NCBI GenBank assembly: GCA_907165065.1 | Contig: OU015532.1 | Span: 41,270,839-41,334,838 of the forward strand | DNA length: 64,000 nucleotides | DNA from: Caprimulgus europaeus | Lineage: Eukaryota > Chordata > Aves > Caprimulgiformes > Caprimulgidae | Reading direction: 5' to 3' | Shown here: piece after piece, positions 44,736 to 58,600 of the stretch | Layout of the letters: each line of letters begins with the position of its first letter | Numbering within the stretch: the stretch's first letter is position 1 | Position numbers and translations under genes: made by a program | Notes under the pieces: generated by a model | What the model was told of the DNA's origin: nothing | The model's database searches: none | The model's input: only the letters and a program-made list of their open reading frames with translations

Positions 44736-47700
44736 TTTATTGAAACTGTTTAAGATACGGAGTACAAATGAATACAGAGTTAAAAACAGGTCCCGAAGGG
44801 AGCCTCACAGTGCAAAAAACAAAACAAATCCCAACCCAACAAACTTTTTATTATTTTTTTCCAAATAATTAAAAAAAAGACATTTTAAAGGATTATTATA
44901 CCTAAAGCCAAAAGTATAAAAACACACATTTATAAATAAAGCAGGAAGGATTTTTTCTGTTTAAAGAGGTGAAGGAAAAGGGCAGTGTTGGCAAATACAG
45001 GTGAGGAGTGGCCTGGGCACACCTGAGATTTGCGGAGTGGCCATGGCTTATCCCTGACTGCTGCTGCCCCATGCAGCTCCCCCTCCCCGCTTTACAGCAG
45101 GTTACCCATAACAAGCACAGCCCCAGCTGCCCCTGTATTATTTACACACATGATCTGAAATAGGGGACATGCTGGTCTTAACCCAGAGAGGGAAAAACCT
45201 GCTCACTGTAAGACCTATTATTTTAATGAGGTTTTTGTTATTTAGTATCCTGGATGCTACACATCCAATGTGGGGTGGGGGGAGACACTGTAGACATGCA
45301 TGAATTTACCAATGGTGTTTAAATACCTGTATTTCATTTTTTCTTAGATATAATTATATACATATTCATTTAAAAAAAAAAAAAAAAGTCTGTATGTTTC
45401 TACTCCCGGAAAGAAACATCCCAAATCCTCTGAGTGGCTGATGAAGTCTGCAAAATGGGGGACTGGGGAGGGGGCTGCTGTGAGGCCTGCCCCAACCATC
45501 ACCTGGGAGGTTATGTGGAAAGGAGAGGACAACCTGAGAGAGGAGGAGGAGGAGGTGGAAGAAACTCAGACTCCCATACACATGGCTCTTGGGCGCTGCA
45601 GAGGGATGGGGAGGAGGAAGGCATTATCCTGCCTGCAAACAGAAAGTCTGCTGCCCTCTCAGGTTGCAGCCCTTCTTACTGCCCCAGTTCAGAGGGCCCA
45701 AGAATAAACCAACGGGTCCCATGGGCAAAGTAATACTATTTACAAGATGGAGGGAAAAAAAACTAAACAAACACCAACAACTGTTCTCATTTTGACAAGG
45801 AATGTTGGGTTGGAGGGGACAAAATGTATTTAAAGAGGTTAAGTAGGTCCAAATTATTTTTTCAGGCGTTATGTTAAACAAATAACTTGTCTTAATACAG
45901 ATATCTGATTGTGCCCATGCTAACACTCACACAAACCAGTAAGAGGGATCACAAACCAGTAAGAGAGAGAGACTCAAGTTTATTAGCTTCTCCCACAAGC
46001 CTCTTCATTTCCCAGGCAGTTACCATTCAGTATTTCTCTACCTGGTCCAATGGACAGCGTGCGGTGAAACATATTCACAAGGTGCAACAAAATGTAACAC
46101 ATTTATGATCTCTTTGTTCTGTAAACTAGAATCTTTAGGAATATTTCCTACTGCCAGCAATAGGAAGTTAGCAGGGAAGAATCAGTTGGATCAGTCTCAA
46201 ATTATAAAGAGCAACACTATCTCCTCACCCCTCTCGGCAACAAACTTGTGGCACTAGCATCTCATTTATTGGGCTTCTACTACTCAATTCATAACATCCA
46301 AGCCTTAGGCAAACAGCTCACAACTTTGCTGTTTAAGAAAAAACCAGTCGCTTAGAGAACAGCAAGGAAAGAAACGAGAGGCCCAATAGGACATATTTAA
46401 GAAGAAACCCCTTCCAATTAATTCTTCAATTACAGATCACCATCTCAGTCCGAAATCTACTTTCCTGAAGCCTTTCTGTACTATACCTTTCACAGATATT
46501 GGCCAAATGGTATTCCTCAGGCCAAGACTGTCTCTACTTCTACTCTGTTTTCCTATGTGTCCTACATATACTATTCTAATTTATTTTAAACTACAGAACT
46601 ATCCTCCAGCTGATCTACTTGCCCAAAACTTTTCTTACCGTCATTCTGATGAGATTTTACCTCTGGTTTCCCATACACAGCCGTGACCCCAAGCAAAATC
46701 CATTCCAGGATCAGCTTAAAAGCCATATTTGCTTCACACGACTCATTTATGAGGAGCTTTGTTTCATATCTCTATGCCAGCTTCACTGGTTGTTGCTCTC
46801 TACCCTTAATGGAAATTTCACTCTCACCACTGGCTCTTCTGTATCATCTCTGGCCCTTTTTGTCACTACCTCAAAGTTTAAATAATAAAATGGAGTAAAA
46901 TTGCACAGGGAAGTAATATAAAGGACCCTTAAACCGTTATCACCAGTACCAAAAGATACCTGGGTTGAAGGGACTGCTATTTTACCTGAGTGTCTTGCAG
47001 CCCCAGTACACCAAGAAATTTCTTGTATACTAGGACATATGTTCACAGTCTGAAAGTGGAGGAACTCATCACCTCAAAAGCAAGCTTGACCCATGCTAAT
47101 TTTATCACAGACCCAGCATAACTGCCATCATACATTCCACTCACAGCATCTCCAGCACACCTTTTCACTCAAGGAAACTGCCAGAAGTTTCCTCTCGGCT
47201 TTTCAACTTGCCTTCCTTTGCAAAACCTGTCTGTGCAAGAGAAGCTGCCCATGGGACTGAACACACCAGCTAATTCAGCACAGTGCTGAGACAGGACTAG
47301 AAAATAACACTCAAAGTTTCAGTACAAGCCCATGGAAGGAAAGGTTAGCAAGCACACCTGAAACTTGATTAGGCAGATTTATGTTACAGGCAGAAGCAGC
47401 TGTAAAGCTCTTGAAGTGCTCCCCATACTGCCAAGTCCTGAAGTACTCAGCAGTGGTGATCACCCAGCAAACCTGTTCAGGGGAGAGCAAGAATTGCAGG
47501 TAATTCAGCCCTGGAGTTATTTGGAAGAAACAGGTCATCCTACACCAGTTTGGCCAGTCCCCAAAAAAGGCTGCACTGCAGATCTCAAGTCACAGAAAGA
47601 CAAGAAGCCAACAGACCGTATTTCCAAGTGCCACAGGGTTTCAAAGAGATGACAGCCAGGACAGTAAAATGAAAGAAAACGGCTTCAAGGCTCTAACTTG

Positions 47701-49382
47701 TGGAACCAAGTGATGCAGTTTGGCTGCCTTTGAGTGACTTCCACAGATAGTAGCAGTCTCTCTCCCACCAAAAGCTTGTTGCTTGCATTAGTTTCATAAA
47801 CTGGGACTACACTTCTCTGCCTTACAATAAATACAAGACAGACTGGAGATGGAGGAAGAAATAAAGCATTTTGTACTTCTGTCCCTGTTGTGGAAAGGAG
47901 TGGGAGTAAGGGGGAAGGTGCTGAAGAACTCCATTGATTTGAAAATTTTTTTCTCTTAGCTTATCATTGACCAAAAAGACATCACTGGACAGTTTTAGGC
48001 CACAACAAACACAAGTTAACATGGGCTTAGAGAAGCTCCACAGGCTAAGAAGAGTATTGCACACACAAAGGGAAGATTTTATGTTTCTTAAGACAAGAAA
48101 TTAATGAAAAGCAAAGAAGCTGGGGGCAGGGGAAATGGCGATAAACACAAAAATATCCCAAAATATCTTGTTCAAAATTCATGGGAAACCATTTACTGTG
48201 GGTAGTTGAAACAGCTTTACAAAAGGCAAGAGAATCTCTGCTTTCTTGGGATCTAAATACTCTGTTTTCCTGGAAAAGCAAGAAGAAAACATTTTCCTGT
48301 CACAGTAAAACAACAAATGACATGGATGAGCCATTGCACTGAAGATCTCTCAAATCCAGAGTTACACTGTTAAGAGATGGAAACCAGGTTTTCCATGTCA
48401 CATCTCAACAAGTAAATCATCACCCCAAATTTCCCAGTCATAACATCAATGTCAATATCCAATTTCTTATCATGAAAAGTGGCTGAAACAAACTTTCATA
48501 TTTTATCTAAACCCCATTTTTAAATTGTCTGCAGAAAACTCAGTCTGACGTGTCAATATAATGTCAATTTCCAGATTAAAAATACCACTACTAAATTAAT
48601 CTCCCTCCAAAGCATGGTCCAAGAGTTGCAGGAGGTGAATGCAGATGAAATACAGTGTGGGGACTGTCTTGAAAGAAGAGAAAAGCAGACAGGGTTGTCA
48701 TGACAACAGTAGGATTACTCCAGGTAACAATACTAAGGCAGGAAAAGAAAGAATAGAAAGACAAAATTTAAGCAGAAAACAGTTCATTAATTGCACAGAC
48801 AATCCAGCCTGTCTCCCTGTTGGAGGTTTATAATACAGAGATTGTTTCTCGCTGGGATATGGCAAAGGGATTGACAGTTTTCGTTAAAGGACAAAGATAA
48901 TAGCCACAAATGTGACACAGAGCAACAGTCAGAAAAATAAATTAATAAATAAACCCATAAAAAGAGTCTGCTTCTTGATTCTCATGAAGCCTTAGAGAGG
49001 AAGGGATTGGCTTCACTTGGACTCCTTTGTTTTTAGTCAGCAGTTCAGAATTCCTTGGACAAACTGTATTTTCTTTGTTTCTTTAGGTGCCAAACATCCT
49101 GACCTCCTGGCTATGAAGAAATTTCAAGGCAATTTCTCCAAACTCCTCTTTCAAGACTTTGTCTAGAGACAGGAAGTTGAAGACCATCGGGGAGAAAATA
49201 TTAAAATTGTGGCCAGCACATTGCCAAGGATTAGAGCAAGTCAATTGTAGAGGCCTGAGGAAATTGATCTATACAGGTCTCCTCACCAGCCCTAAACCAG
49301 TGTGATGATAGCATCAGTTTGAAGCTCTCTCTGTGGTCCTCTTCTTGGGATTATTTCTACAAACACCTGTCAGCCACCCCTC
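44736..49382 (-). other. putative MAPKBP1 3' UTR and short intergenic interval
   Basis: No reading frame here resembles a protein. AATAAA on the minus strand occurs at about 46580-46585, 46265-46270, 45979-45984, 44847-44852 and 44736-44741. The last lies about 220 bp before the JMJD7 start codon. Which one ends the MAPKBP1 transcript cannot be told from sequence. A 16-base A run lies at 45372-45387. Confidence 0.4.
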
Positions 49383-49676
49383 TTAGAGTTTTTTATCCAT
49401 GCGTCGTTCCACAGCTTGTAGCAATAGCTCTGAGTACTGTTCCAGCAAAGCTAGTGTCTGCTCATCTCCCAAACTCCTGGGACTCGGTAGATTGGCACCA
49501 CATCCCTCATTCGGTGGGCTAGTGGTATCTTGTGGCTTTGCCAGTACCTCCTTAACTTTTGGAAGCTCTTCCTCATCTTTCAGAGAGTCTAATTCTTTCT
49601 TCATTGAGGAGAATGTTTCTGTCAGGAGGCCTGCTATTTTCTCTTTGTCAGTAGAAGATGCCGTATCATTTAACAC
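49383..49676 (-). CDS. MAPKBP1: MAPKBP1 terminal exon
   Basis: 294 bp including a TAA stop. The product starts [18 protein letters not shown], contains [14 protein letters not shown], and ends [19 protein letters not shown] plus DKKL. This is nearly the same as the human C terminus [22 protein letters not shown], which fixes the identity and orientation of the gene. Confidence 0.96.
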   Translation of the reverse strand: MLNDTASSTDKEKIAGLLTETFSSMKKELDSLKDEEELPKVKEVLAKPQDTTSPPNEGCGANLPSPRSLGDEQTLALLEQYSELLLQAVERRMDKKL

Positions 49677-52600
49677 CTGAAAACAGAGAAGGAAAAGAAA
49701 AAAAAAAGAATGCATTGGGCTTTAAGTAGAGCACCAAATAAGCAGTTTCAGCCCTTTAGGGAAGTGAAGTTATGAAGATTTGAAGACCTACTCAAGTGTC
49801 CTTTTCTTCAACACTCGAGACTGCCAATTTAGTCATATAGCAGGGCATGCATCCAATACTGCTGGTCACACAAAATCCAGAGGCATTACTCCAATAGGAT
49901 AAAGATGGGAATCACATTTTTGGGTAGTGCTCCCCTTATACTGGACTTAAGGAGGTGCTATGTTTCCCAGCTGCAGCACAGGGCCACAGTCTCCTTTTCT
50001 TCCTGTCTGCCAGATGCAACTGGTCACCGGAACAGAGCAAGGTCAGAGAGCTAATGCAAGCGCCAAGGCCAGAGCTGCAGAGGACCACATGGCAGAAGAT
50101 CACTGTGGAAGTTTCACGCTCCTTAGAGGAGACTTGACAGATCAGTGCTAAGCAAAGAAACTAAGAGCTGTTACACTGCTCTGCACGTACCTCTGGTCGG
50201 GCAATGAGAGGAGCAGGCAAGTGGCTGCATGTTCCCTCTCACAGCTGGATTCCCATGGTCTATCACATTTGCTAATCCTTTTCCCAGGCATCAAAGACAG
50301 AAAACAGTCTTTGTTTGGATAATAAAACATAAAGCTCCTATAATATTTCATATCTCTGAAGCACTGTATAAATATTAACTAATCCCCTAATACCCCTTTG
50401 AAAAAGAGCATGCTGTTATCTTCGGTTTACAGATAGGCTAAACAGACTGAAAAGTTAATTGATTTGCTCAGAGTACCATAGCAAGCCATTGGAAAATCCA
50501 AAAGTTGGAAATCAGGAGTTCCTGCCTCCCTACTTCAAGCTTAAGGTGCAGTCAAGTGGACAAGTAGGCAGCTTGTGTCACTGAACACCCAGTCAAGAGA
50601 ACACCTTGAGCCAGCAAGCACATACATTTGATGCTCACGGACTGTAAAGCCAACCTACTGTAACAGTGCCCACGTCCAAGGTCACTCACCATGCGGTACA
50701 GATGAATGGCTTTGCGCATGCTGTCCTGGAGCTCGAATACCACGTGTTCACACTGCTCTACACTGATGCATGGTTCTAAAGGAGAGGAGAAAATAAAAAC
50801 CCAAACTAAGGCACAGACAATCTCACAGTTGGGTAAGAAAACATTTTTTGTTTAATATATATTTGAAAGACCATGGGCACACACTTCTCATTCAATTTTT
50901 AGGTCTGGTTTGAGCCAATCACTAAACAGGCAAGTTCTACATGAGCTTTCCTTCATATTACATAGAGATGCTGCTTGTTTCAAACATTCCTATTTTTCCA
51001 GTCTTTAGCCACTCCAAAGTCAGCAATGGTTTTTCTCAGACACCACATTTTTGTTACAGTCAAGGACTGTCACAGATTACCCATGCCATTCTCAATTATA
51101 AGTAAAGTCAAGTTCGAATTAAGGCTTCCGGTGGCAAAAGGGACTGATCTAAGGAGCCTCTAATTTAGCCTCTGCCTCGTGATAAATCTACGCGCTCCCC
51201 CTCATGTATCCTTCTGCATAGTGTACAACTAAGCGTTGAGGATGAAGGATTATACTGAATTATTACAGTATTTTCTAATGAGGACTGAGGTCCAGGAGTG
51301 TTGACAAACTCCCTCAATCACAAAAGAATCACATTTCTGAGCAACCCAGGACATGCACTGCTGATAAACCATAATTTGAAAAGGAAAAATAAAAGCAAGT
51401 AACTGAAGGACACCATCTTCTGCCTGCCCCCAGCATAGATTATCTCCAAAGCATAAGAGCTGAAGGCCTGCAATGTTTTAATAAAAGAAACACTTCCATG
51501 AATTAGACATAAACCATGAACAAAGAGACACACACAGAATCTGTAGTTATCTTCAATTTGCAAAGGCCTGGACAAAGGCCGTTCAACTTCCTTTAGTTAC
51601 CTAAAAACAAAACTTGGTCACATTAGCACTATTATTTCTGCAATTCTAAGAATGTCATCTTCGAACAGGCTGGAGAGGACCTTAGCTAACTTTATGAATA
51701 CATCTTGATGATGTATAAACAAATATAGCTTAGAAAAATATATATATTTATACATAAACAAACACATCTAGAAAAACAAAAGGGTATGAACAAAGCCTTC
51801 CATCTGCATTTTTTGTTCCTAAATCACCAAACTTGTAGAGTTTGAGCACAGTGGGCTTCAGTGCAGTTCAAGATTCTTGCCTGTTTTCTTTCTCTACCTC
51901 TTTTTTTTTTCTTGCTCCCCTGCTCCCCTCTTTTTGTTTTAAACCCAGCTGTTTTTTCTCATGATCATTTCTGGATTTCTCCTCTGATCATGCGTTTTAC
52001 ACTGATGTCCAGCTCTGTGAGCTGCCAGTCTGGAGAAAGGTCACAAACATAATATAAATGCTTGAGTAACAGGCATTTTCCGCCTCTTGGGTGTACAGAG
52101 CAGTGCTCTTCAGAAACCAGCAGAGAATATTAAACACAGCAACAGTATTAAGCACATCTACAGCATTTTAACTGTTGTTGTCAAAATGCTGTAATAAAAT
52201 CAATTAAGCCTCTTTATCTGCAGCTGTTATACAGGCAGGAAAATGGAAGAACAGAAAAATTAAGTGGAAATCCAAAGTCACAGAGCAAGTCAGAAGCAGA
52301 ATAGGTCTCTGTCAACCATACAGTCCTGATCTAAACTGCCACACTATGATCCACAGAAGCCACAGTGAATTGTTCACAGCAATAGCCAACTTGGACCTAA
52401 ACAGCTTTTCAAGCATCTACCACTAAAAATCTGGGAAACATGGTCTGCAAGAAGCTGAAGGCTGACAGCTGTCTGCTGAAAAAAACCCAAACAGTGGGGA
52501 TCCATCCACTGTACTAATTCATCTTAACTCACTAAAGGATGCTGCTAAATATTCTGCCAGAGCTTGCTATGTCCTGGGAGCTGCTTAAAAAAAAGGAACA

Positions 52601-55600
52601 AAAACCAACAAAAAAACCCCAACAACAAAAAACCCAAAACAATCACTGCTGCAAAAAATTTGCTTTCTCTGCACTACCTGCTAATTTTGCAGAGATTCCT
52701 AGCAACTCACCAAAGCCCATGTGATATGTAGCTTGATTCCCAGGTCTAGAAGAAAAAAGTCAGCCTAAAGAGTACAGACAACAGGACTGCGCTGCAGAAT
52801 GTGTTTCACAGCTCCAGGCTGCATCTGCTGTTGGGGGAAATGTCACCCCTGTGGAGGTAGGGTCTGAAAGTTTCAGAAGCACTCGCTCTTCTACCCTAGA
52901 GCAGCTGCCCCATGGGCTAAGAACAGCAGGTCTCTCAGACAAAACCCCACATTTCCTGTTTAACATAAGAGGGCTTCAATCTTAGGGTGTTTGATCCCTC
53001 TAGAAATGCAAAAAGAAAAATAATAATGCATCCAAACTAGCTCATCCCTCTGCAATGCTTCAGTGCAGAAACACTGTGCTTAACAGTTGTGCTGAATGGT
53101 GGAGCAGCCTGGCACCACAGAAAATAATTGATTAGAGGATTACAGAAGTGTGTCTTCTCAGATATGAAGAAGAAAACACAGCAAAAGGGATTAAAAACTG
53201 TGCACTGTATAGCCCCCAGTGCAGTGGTTAATATCCAGCTTCCTGCTGCACAACTCAGCTGAGTATTTCAGGAAGGTCGATTTCCTTTCAGGTTGTGACA
53301 GAAAAGAAAAATCTCTGGAGGTTTTAATCTGCTGTGGGACTAAACTGTGTCTTCTCTGCCACTGGAGGTTTTCGTGCCTTGGAGGGCAGGATTTTTGTTT
53401 CAGTTTGAAGTAACACCTGCTAGTTTTCACTTGATTTAAGTACCTTAAACTAGGGCCTGTAATAGATCCAAGCGCTGTTTTCATCAAGTAAAACAGTTTG
53501 CTACCTCATACCTTTTCCTCTAAACTAGAGACAATTCAAAAAATTAATCTATGTTCTTTATGCTCAAACCCAAAGGCTAGGCCTGCACGTACATTGCATA
53601 CACACTTTGCATACATGTCTTCAAAGCAGAGTGACAGCAGCACAGAGGCTTTCTTGCTCTCACAGGTGGCAACAGCAAGGAACTCACCTTCGTCAAGCCT
53701 TATGTCATGTGAGAAAACTGTATGCAAACCTTTCTGGATCCTACACACTTGAACATTAACAAAATAAAGCCTGAGCTGCCTGGCATAACTTCACTGTCCT
53801 TATTATCTGTGCTTACTAGGGTGAGCTAGCATGTTGGCCTGCATCTTCATCTGCTGGTCAGACATGCTCCAAGAGGGGCACGGGGGATGTAACCTACACA
53901 CACTCACAGGGATTCCCAGCATGTCAGCTTTTAGCATTGACCAGAAAGAGGTTTGAGCCTCTACAGGTACGACTGAAAACATGAGGGTGCTGAGGTCTAC
54001 ACACCATTCAGCTAAAAAGGACCTTCAGACATAAGACCCAGAGGAAATGAAAATTAAGAACTGAGAAAAAGATGTTAGGTTGAAGAAGTATCTCACCATT
54101 GAGGGGATGGCTTATGGAACGAGACAGGTGTAGACAGGACGAGACAGGCCAGAAGCTGGACGTAAAGAAATGTGATGGGATTGTGAGGCGTTTCACAAAG
54201 ACAGGAGACAGAGGGGGGAAGATAAGAGATGGATATCCATGCACACCTGAGACCTGTGCCGAGGCAGTTACAGATGTAGGAGACCTCGGCCTAATGGGGT
54301 CTAGAGGGCAAAGTCCAGGCTGGTTGTCTAGCACACAGGCGATGCCGGTGATCCTCTCCCTGCACCTGGGCAGTGCGCCCTCAGGAGACCGCAGGTGCTG
54401 GCCCTCTGACAACTCCCTCAGTTTTGGATTAGTGACCCCCAGCTCATCCTGGCAAACCGTCCTTGTGACTGTACTTTCCACTGGGCTCTCCTTAGCAAGT
54501 CCTGTTGGGATCTCTCGACCAGGAACCTGAGAGCCAGCAGTTTGATTCTCCCTCTTGGAGGCTCGGACCTCAGGAAAAGAAGGCTTCTTTTTACAGGCCC
54601 CAGCAGGTGACTGTGGAGACTGTGGCTCAAGTAGGGTTTTTGTTTTGGTAGTGGGTGAGAAGGAAGCCAGTGTGGGTCTATCAGGCAATGGCTTGGGAAT
54701 GTCAAGAATTAGATGTGCTCGGTTTGATGATGTCAACTTGCTGTGGAAGGACTTAGGAGATGAGCAGTTTACAACTGGCTGAAGTGTTGGCTTCACTGGA
54801 ACATTTTCTTTCACTGGTAGCTTAATCTTCTCAGCATCTGCTGTGGAACTAAGCTGTGTCTTCTCTGCCACTGGAGGACTAGTCCTCCCATCAGTCAACA
54901 TTTCAGTAGAGCAACCAAGGTACAGATTTTCCCCTACAGATACGCTCCTTGACATCTTAGCCCGGAAACTGGTTGTGGGGTTCATGTAGGATTTTGATTT
55001 TGCAGGCCTGACATCTTTGGCCAGCAGAGCACCAGATCCATCCATCTTCAACATACTGGCTGATAACACCCTGCAATTGTTAGGTCTGGGATCCTTCTCA
55101 ACCACCAAAAGAGTCTGAGGACGTTGCTTGGCAGAGGATATCACTCCAGGACCCTTATCTGTAAAAATTAAACAGACAAGCATACCAAAAATAGACAAGA
55201 GCCTGCAGTGAATTCTAAAATTGGAAAGTAAAAGAGCTGCTCCAGTCTATGTGCCTCAGCTCAGTCCCTGGGAAAGATGGACAGAACCACTACTTCAGGT
55301 TAAGATCACTAAGGCTCAACAGCTTTCTTCTTTGCCCACCCCTCATCCTGCTCACACACTGCTGCTTACCTTGGACATGTTTTTAAAGTCTATGACCAAA
55401 GACCTCAGACCACTGTGACTGTTAACTGAGTGGCCAGGGGAAGTAGGCAAGAACTTATACATGATGTTGTGGTGATAAGGTTTACTATTTAAAAAACAAA
55501 CTGAGTGCTTATTGATGGTTCATGAGTTGCTTGTTTCAAAAATTGAGTTCTTTCACACAGAGCACATAGATACAGTAAACTCCCTCTTACTGTCTCCTCC

Positions 55601-58600
55601 TTCCCCCGTTCTCTCCTCCCCACCCTGATGAGCTTCAGTCTTGACCTGAGCAACCAGCCAAAGCAAGAGAGAATTTCTTTGTAAACAGTTCATTTCATCC
55701 TTGGCATTGCTCCTCCCACAGCTGCCAGACAAATATCAGAGACTGATAATTAGGAGACCAGCATCTGCATTACAAATTAAAAATATTTTCCCTTGACAGG
55801 CTAAGAGTTACAAGACATGCAAAGCCTGTAGCTCAGAATGCAGAAAGAAACAAGCTTAATTTAAATTTCTACTCAAGCTCAGATGTCCCCATTTCATTCT
55901 AGACTTAATACCATCATTCCAACCTGTGTCCTTACCCTCATGAACAAGGTCGTGAACTGACTGCGCCTTTCTCATCATTGTATTCACAGGGCCTTCTGGA
56001 AAGGACGCGATAACCCGTCCAGGAGCCATCCCAACTCTGTTGGCCTCCAAAGCTGACCTGCGTTTTTTCTGGGCATAAACAGCCCGATTTGAATTTACAC
56101 TCTCCAGGAGCTGGTTGTTCTCCAATGCATTACCAGGATGGCTGCTGCCATTTTTCAACAGGTCTAGTGTAAACTGGTTGGTCTGGGTCAGCAGCTCGAT
56201 GGGCTTTGAATCCAATATCAGATTTGATGAAGAGAGTGACAATCGTCTAGAGAACATGATAAAGAAATCCCAGTTAAAACAAGTAAGTATGTTGCCCAGG
56301 ACAAACAGGCACATGCATTAAGCCAGTTTCTCTGGGATAAAGAGCCCTTCCCTGTCTGGATTTTTTTAAGTAAAAAATTCTTCATTCTACTCATCCCTGG
56401 AAGCACTGGTCTTCAGGCATCTGACCTCAGGCTGCACGATCACATAAAACATTGGGTCGCTGTAAAAGGTGAAGGCAAAAGAAAAGGAAAAATGCCAGGC
56501 AGGGGAAAGACTGGGCAAAGTCAGGTCAGGTCTTTTCTCTCAGCTCACCTTACTAACAATGAAATCTTTTCAATTCTAAGATACTCTTAGAAAAAGTAAT
56601 TATACTTTCCCAACATTATGAAAGCATAATTACTAAGAAAGCTGGTCAGTATCTTCAAAAGGAAAGCCTAATTTCCTCTTCCTCTCCACTTCAGACAAGC
56701 ACAGTATGCTTACTTTGGAAAGGAAGCAACTTTCAATCTGGCATGTTTGAGCAGATTAAAAGCCTGGAAGTTTTCATAACCCACCTCTCTTGTTACATAT
56801 CTAGAGCACCAATAACTTCATTCACTCACCACTGCAACTCTCCAAAAGCTTACACAATAGCTAACCACTGGCTTTCTTCCCAAACGTACAGACCCAACAC
56901 GAGACAGACTAAGAGGCAGTCCTCGCAGCAGCAACAGCAGCTGAATACAGCACTGACAAAAAAAAATTCCCTCACATGGTCAATCTAGACACAGCTGGTG
57001 AACCACAGAAGATGTACCCAAATCTGCTCAGTCCTATACAATTAAATTCATTTGAGCTAAGATTTCAGGTCATCATTTTAGAGGAATACAAGAGTATTTG
57101 TTTGGTTTAAACATTTATGAACATAAATCAACAAAAATATTTACTCTGGTTTGGGGATTTTTTGTTTTGTTTTTGTGTAATTTGTTGGCTTTTTTTTTTT
57201 TTTAAACAAGGGAAACAGCTTGGAGAGGCCTTTTGGAGTGCTTTAGGTTTGAGGGTTTTTTTGAAGAGTAATATCCCCATGAGGCTTTGTATGAGACACC
57301 AGAGCACCCTGTGAAGGCACAGGACTAAGAAACAAAGCTGAGCAAGAAAGGACTGCAAAACAAAGGAAAAGTTGACAAGCCTACTTTCATTGTCCAAGCT
57401 GAATGAAAGGCAAAAGAATAAAAAGTGCATAAACAGCGAGGAGTAAATTAGACCATTAGCAATTCTTCCAGCTTAATCAATCAAGGCATTAATCATGAAA
57501 CAATTAAGCACATTGTTGAGAGAGGAAAAAGAGTAAAACAGTGTTGCTTCAGGAAGAAACAGAACAGCTAAAGTGACACAGGATGGCCTGTCCCAACCTC
57601 AAGGGTCTGCAACCAGCCTCCAGGTGCAGTGCTAACACTTTGCTGTGCATACGCAAACCAAGGAAAGAAGTTTGCTCAACTATTTTGACCCAGAGCCTAG
57701 CAGGAGACCTGCTCACACAGTAAAAATAGACAGACAGAAACACACAAGAAGAGCCATACCTGAGAGCCGGGGACTGGGAGAGAAAGCAAGAGGAAATGCT
57801 GAGATTTTCAGTTCTTTCCAGATTCCTACATGAGCCACCTAAAAATTTTGGTGAAAGGGAGAGAAAAAGGGAGCAGTTTAGTCACTGAACAAACATTGAC
57901 ACATGCATTTTCTTATCACAGAGACTATCAAATGTTCCCCCTTATCCAAGGGGATTTTTTGAGCTAAAGCCACAGAGAATGAAATAATTTCATTGCCTTT
58001 GCCTTTTCTGTTCTACTTGGATTACTCAGCTTTAAACTGTCATTCTCCCTAAGGGTACGCCTCCTCCTTTTTCGCTTCCCTTTGTGTCCTATCCTGCCTG
58101 TAGGACTGAAGCACTGGCATCAAGCACAAAACAAACCAACCAAAGGAGGATTAAAAAAAGAAGAAAAAAACCCCAGGAAAACAGACAACTCAGATATTGC
58201 TGCCTGCAACCATTATAAATGCTAAAAAGATATGCTTTGTTCTGGAGTTGGCTGACAAAGACTAACCAGCTGCTTTGCCACTCTGGTGTCTCCTCTTATT
58301 GTCTCCCTCCACCCAGCATTTCAGCCTTTTCTTTTGTGACATTCGTTATGCCTTGATAGACCACTAGAGGCCACTCCATGTCACCTATGGGGGGGGCGGT
58401 GGTGAACACTCCGTTAATACCTTCATACAAAACAGGAAAAACTAGTCCAGGAACAAGAGAACAGCTCTTCAGGATTCCAGGGACTTCACCCAAACTGACA
58501 CAGAGCCCAATCTCACCCACACAAACTTACACACACACTGATGGAGTTAACAGATGTCGCTGCTCTTTAGGTCTCTCTACACTGGTTCCCTATTTTTGAC

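Noticed and set aside
54008-54246. Continuation of the large MAPKBP1 exon to its in-frame stop
   Set aside because: The sequence after 54247 loses family similarity, and the phase-1 donor there joins exactly to the conserved SEP...VEQCE segment.
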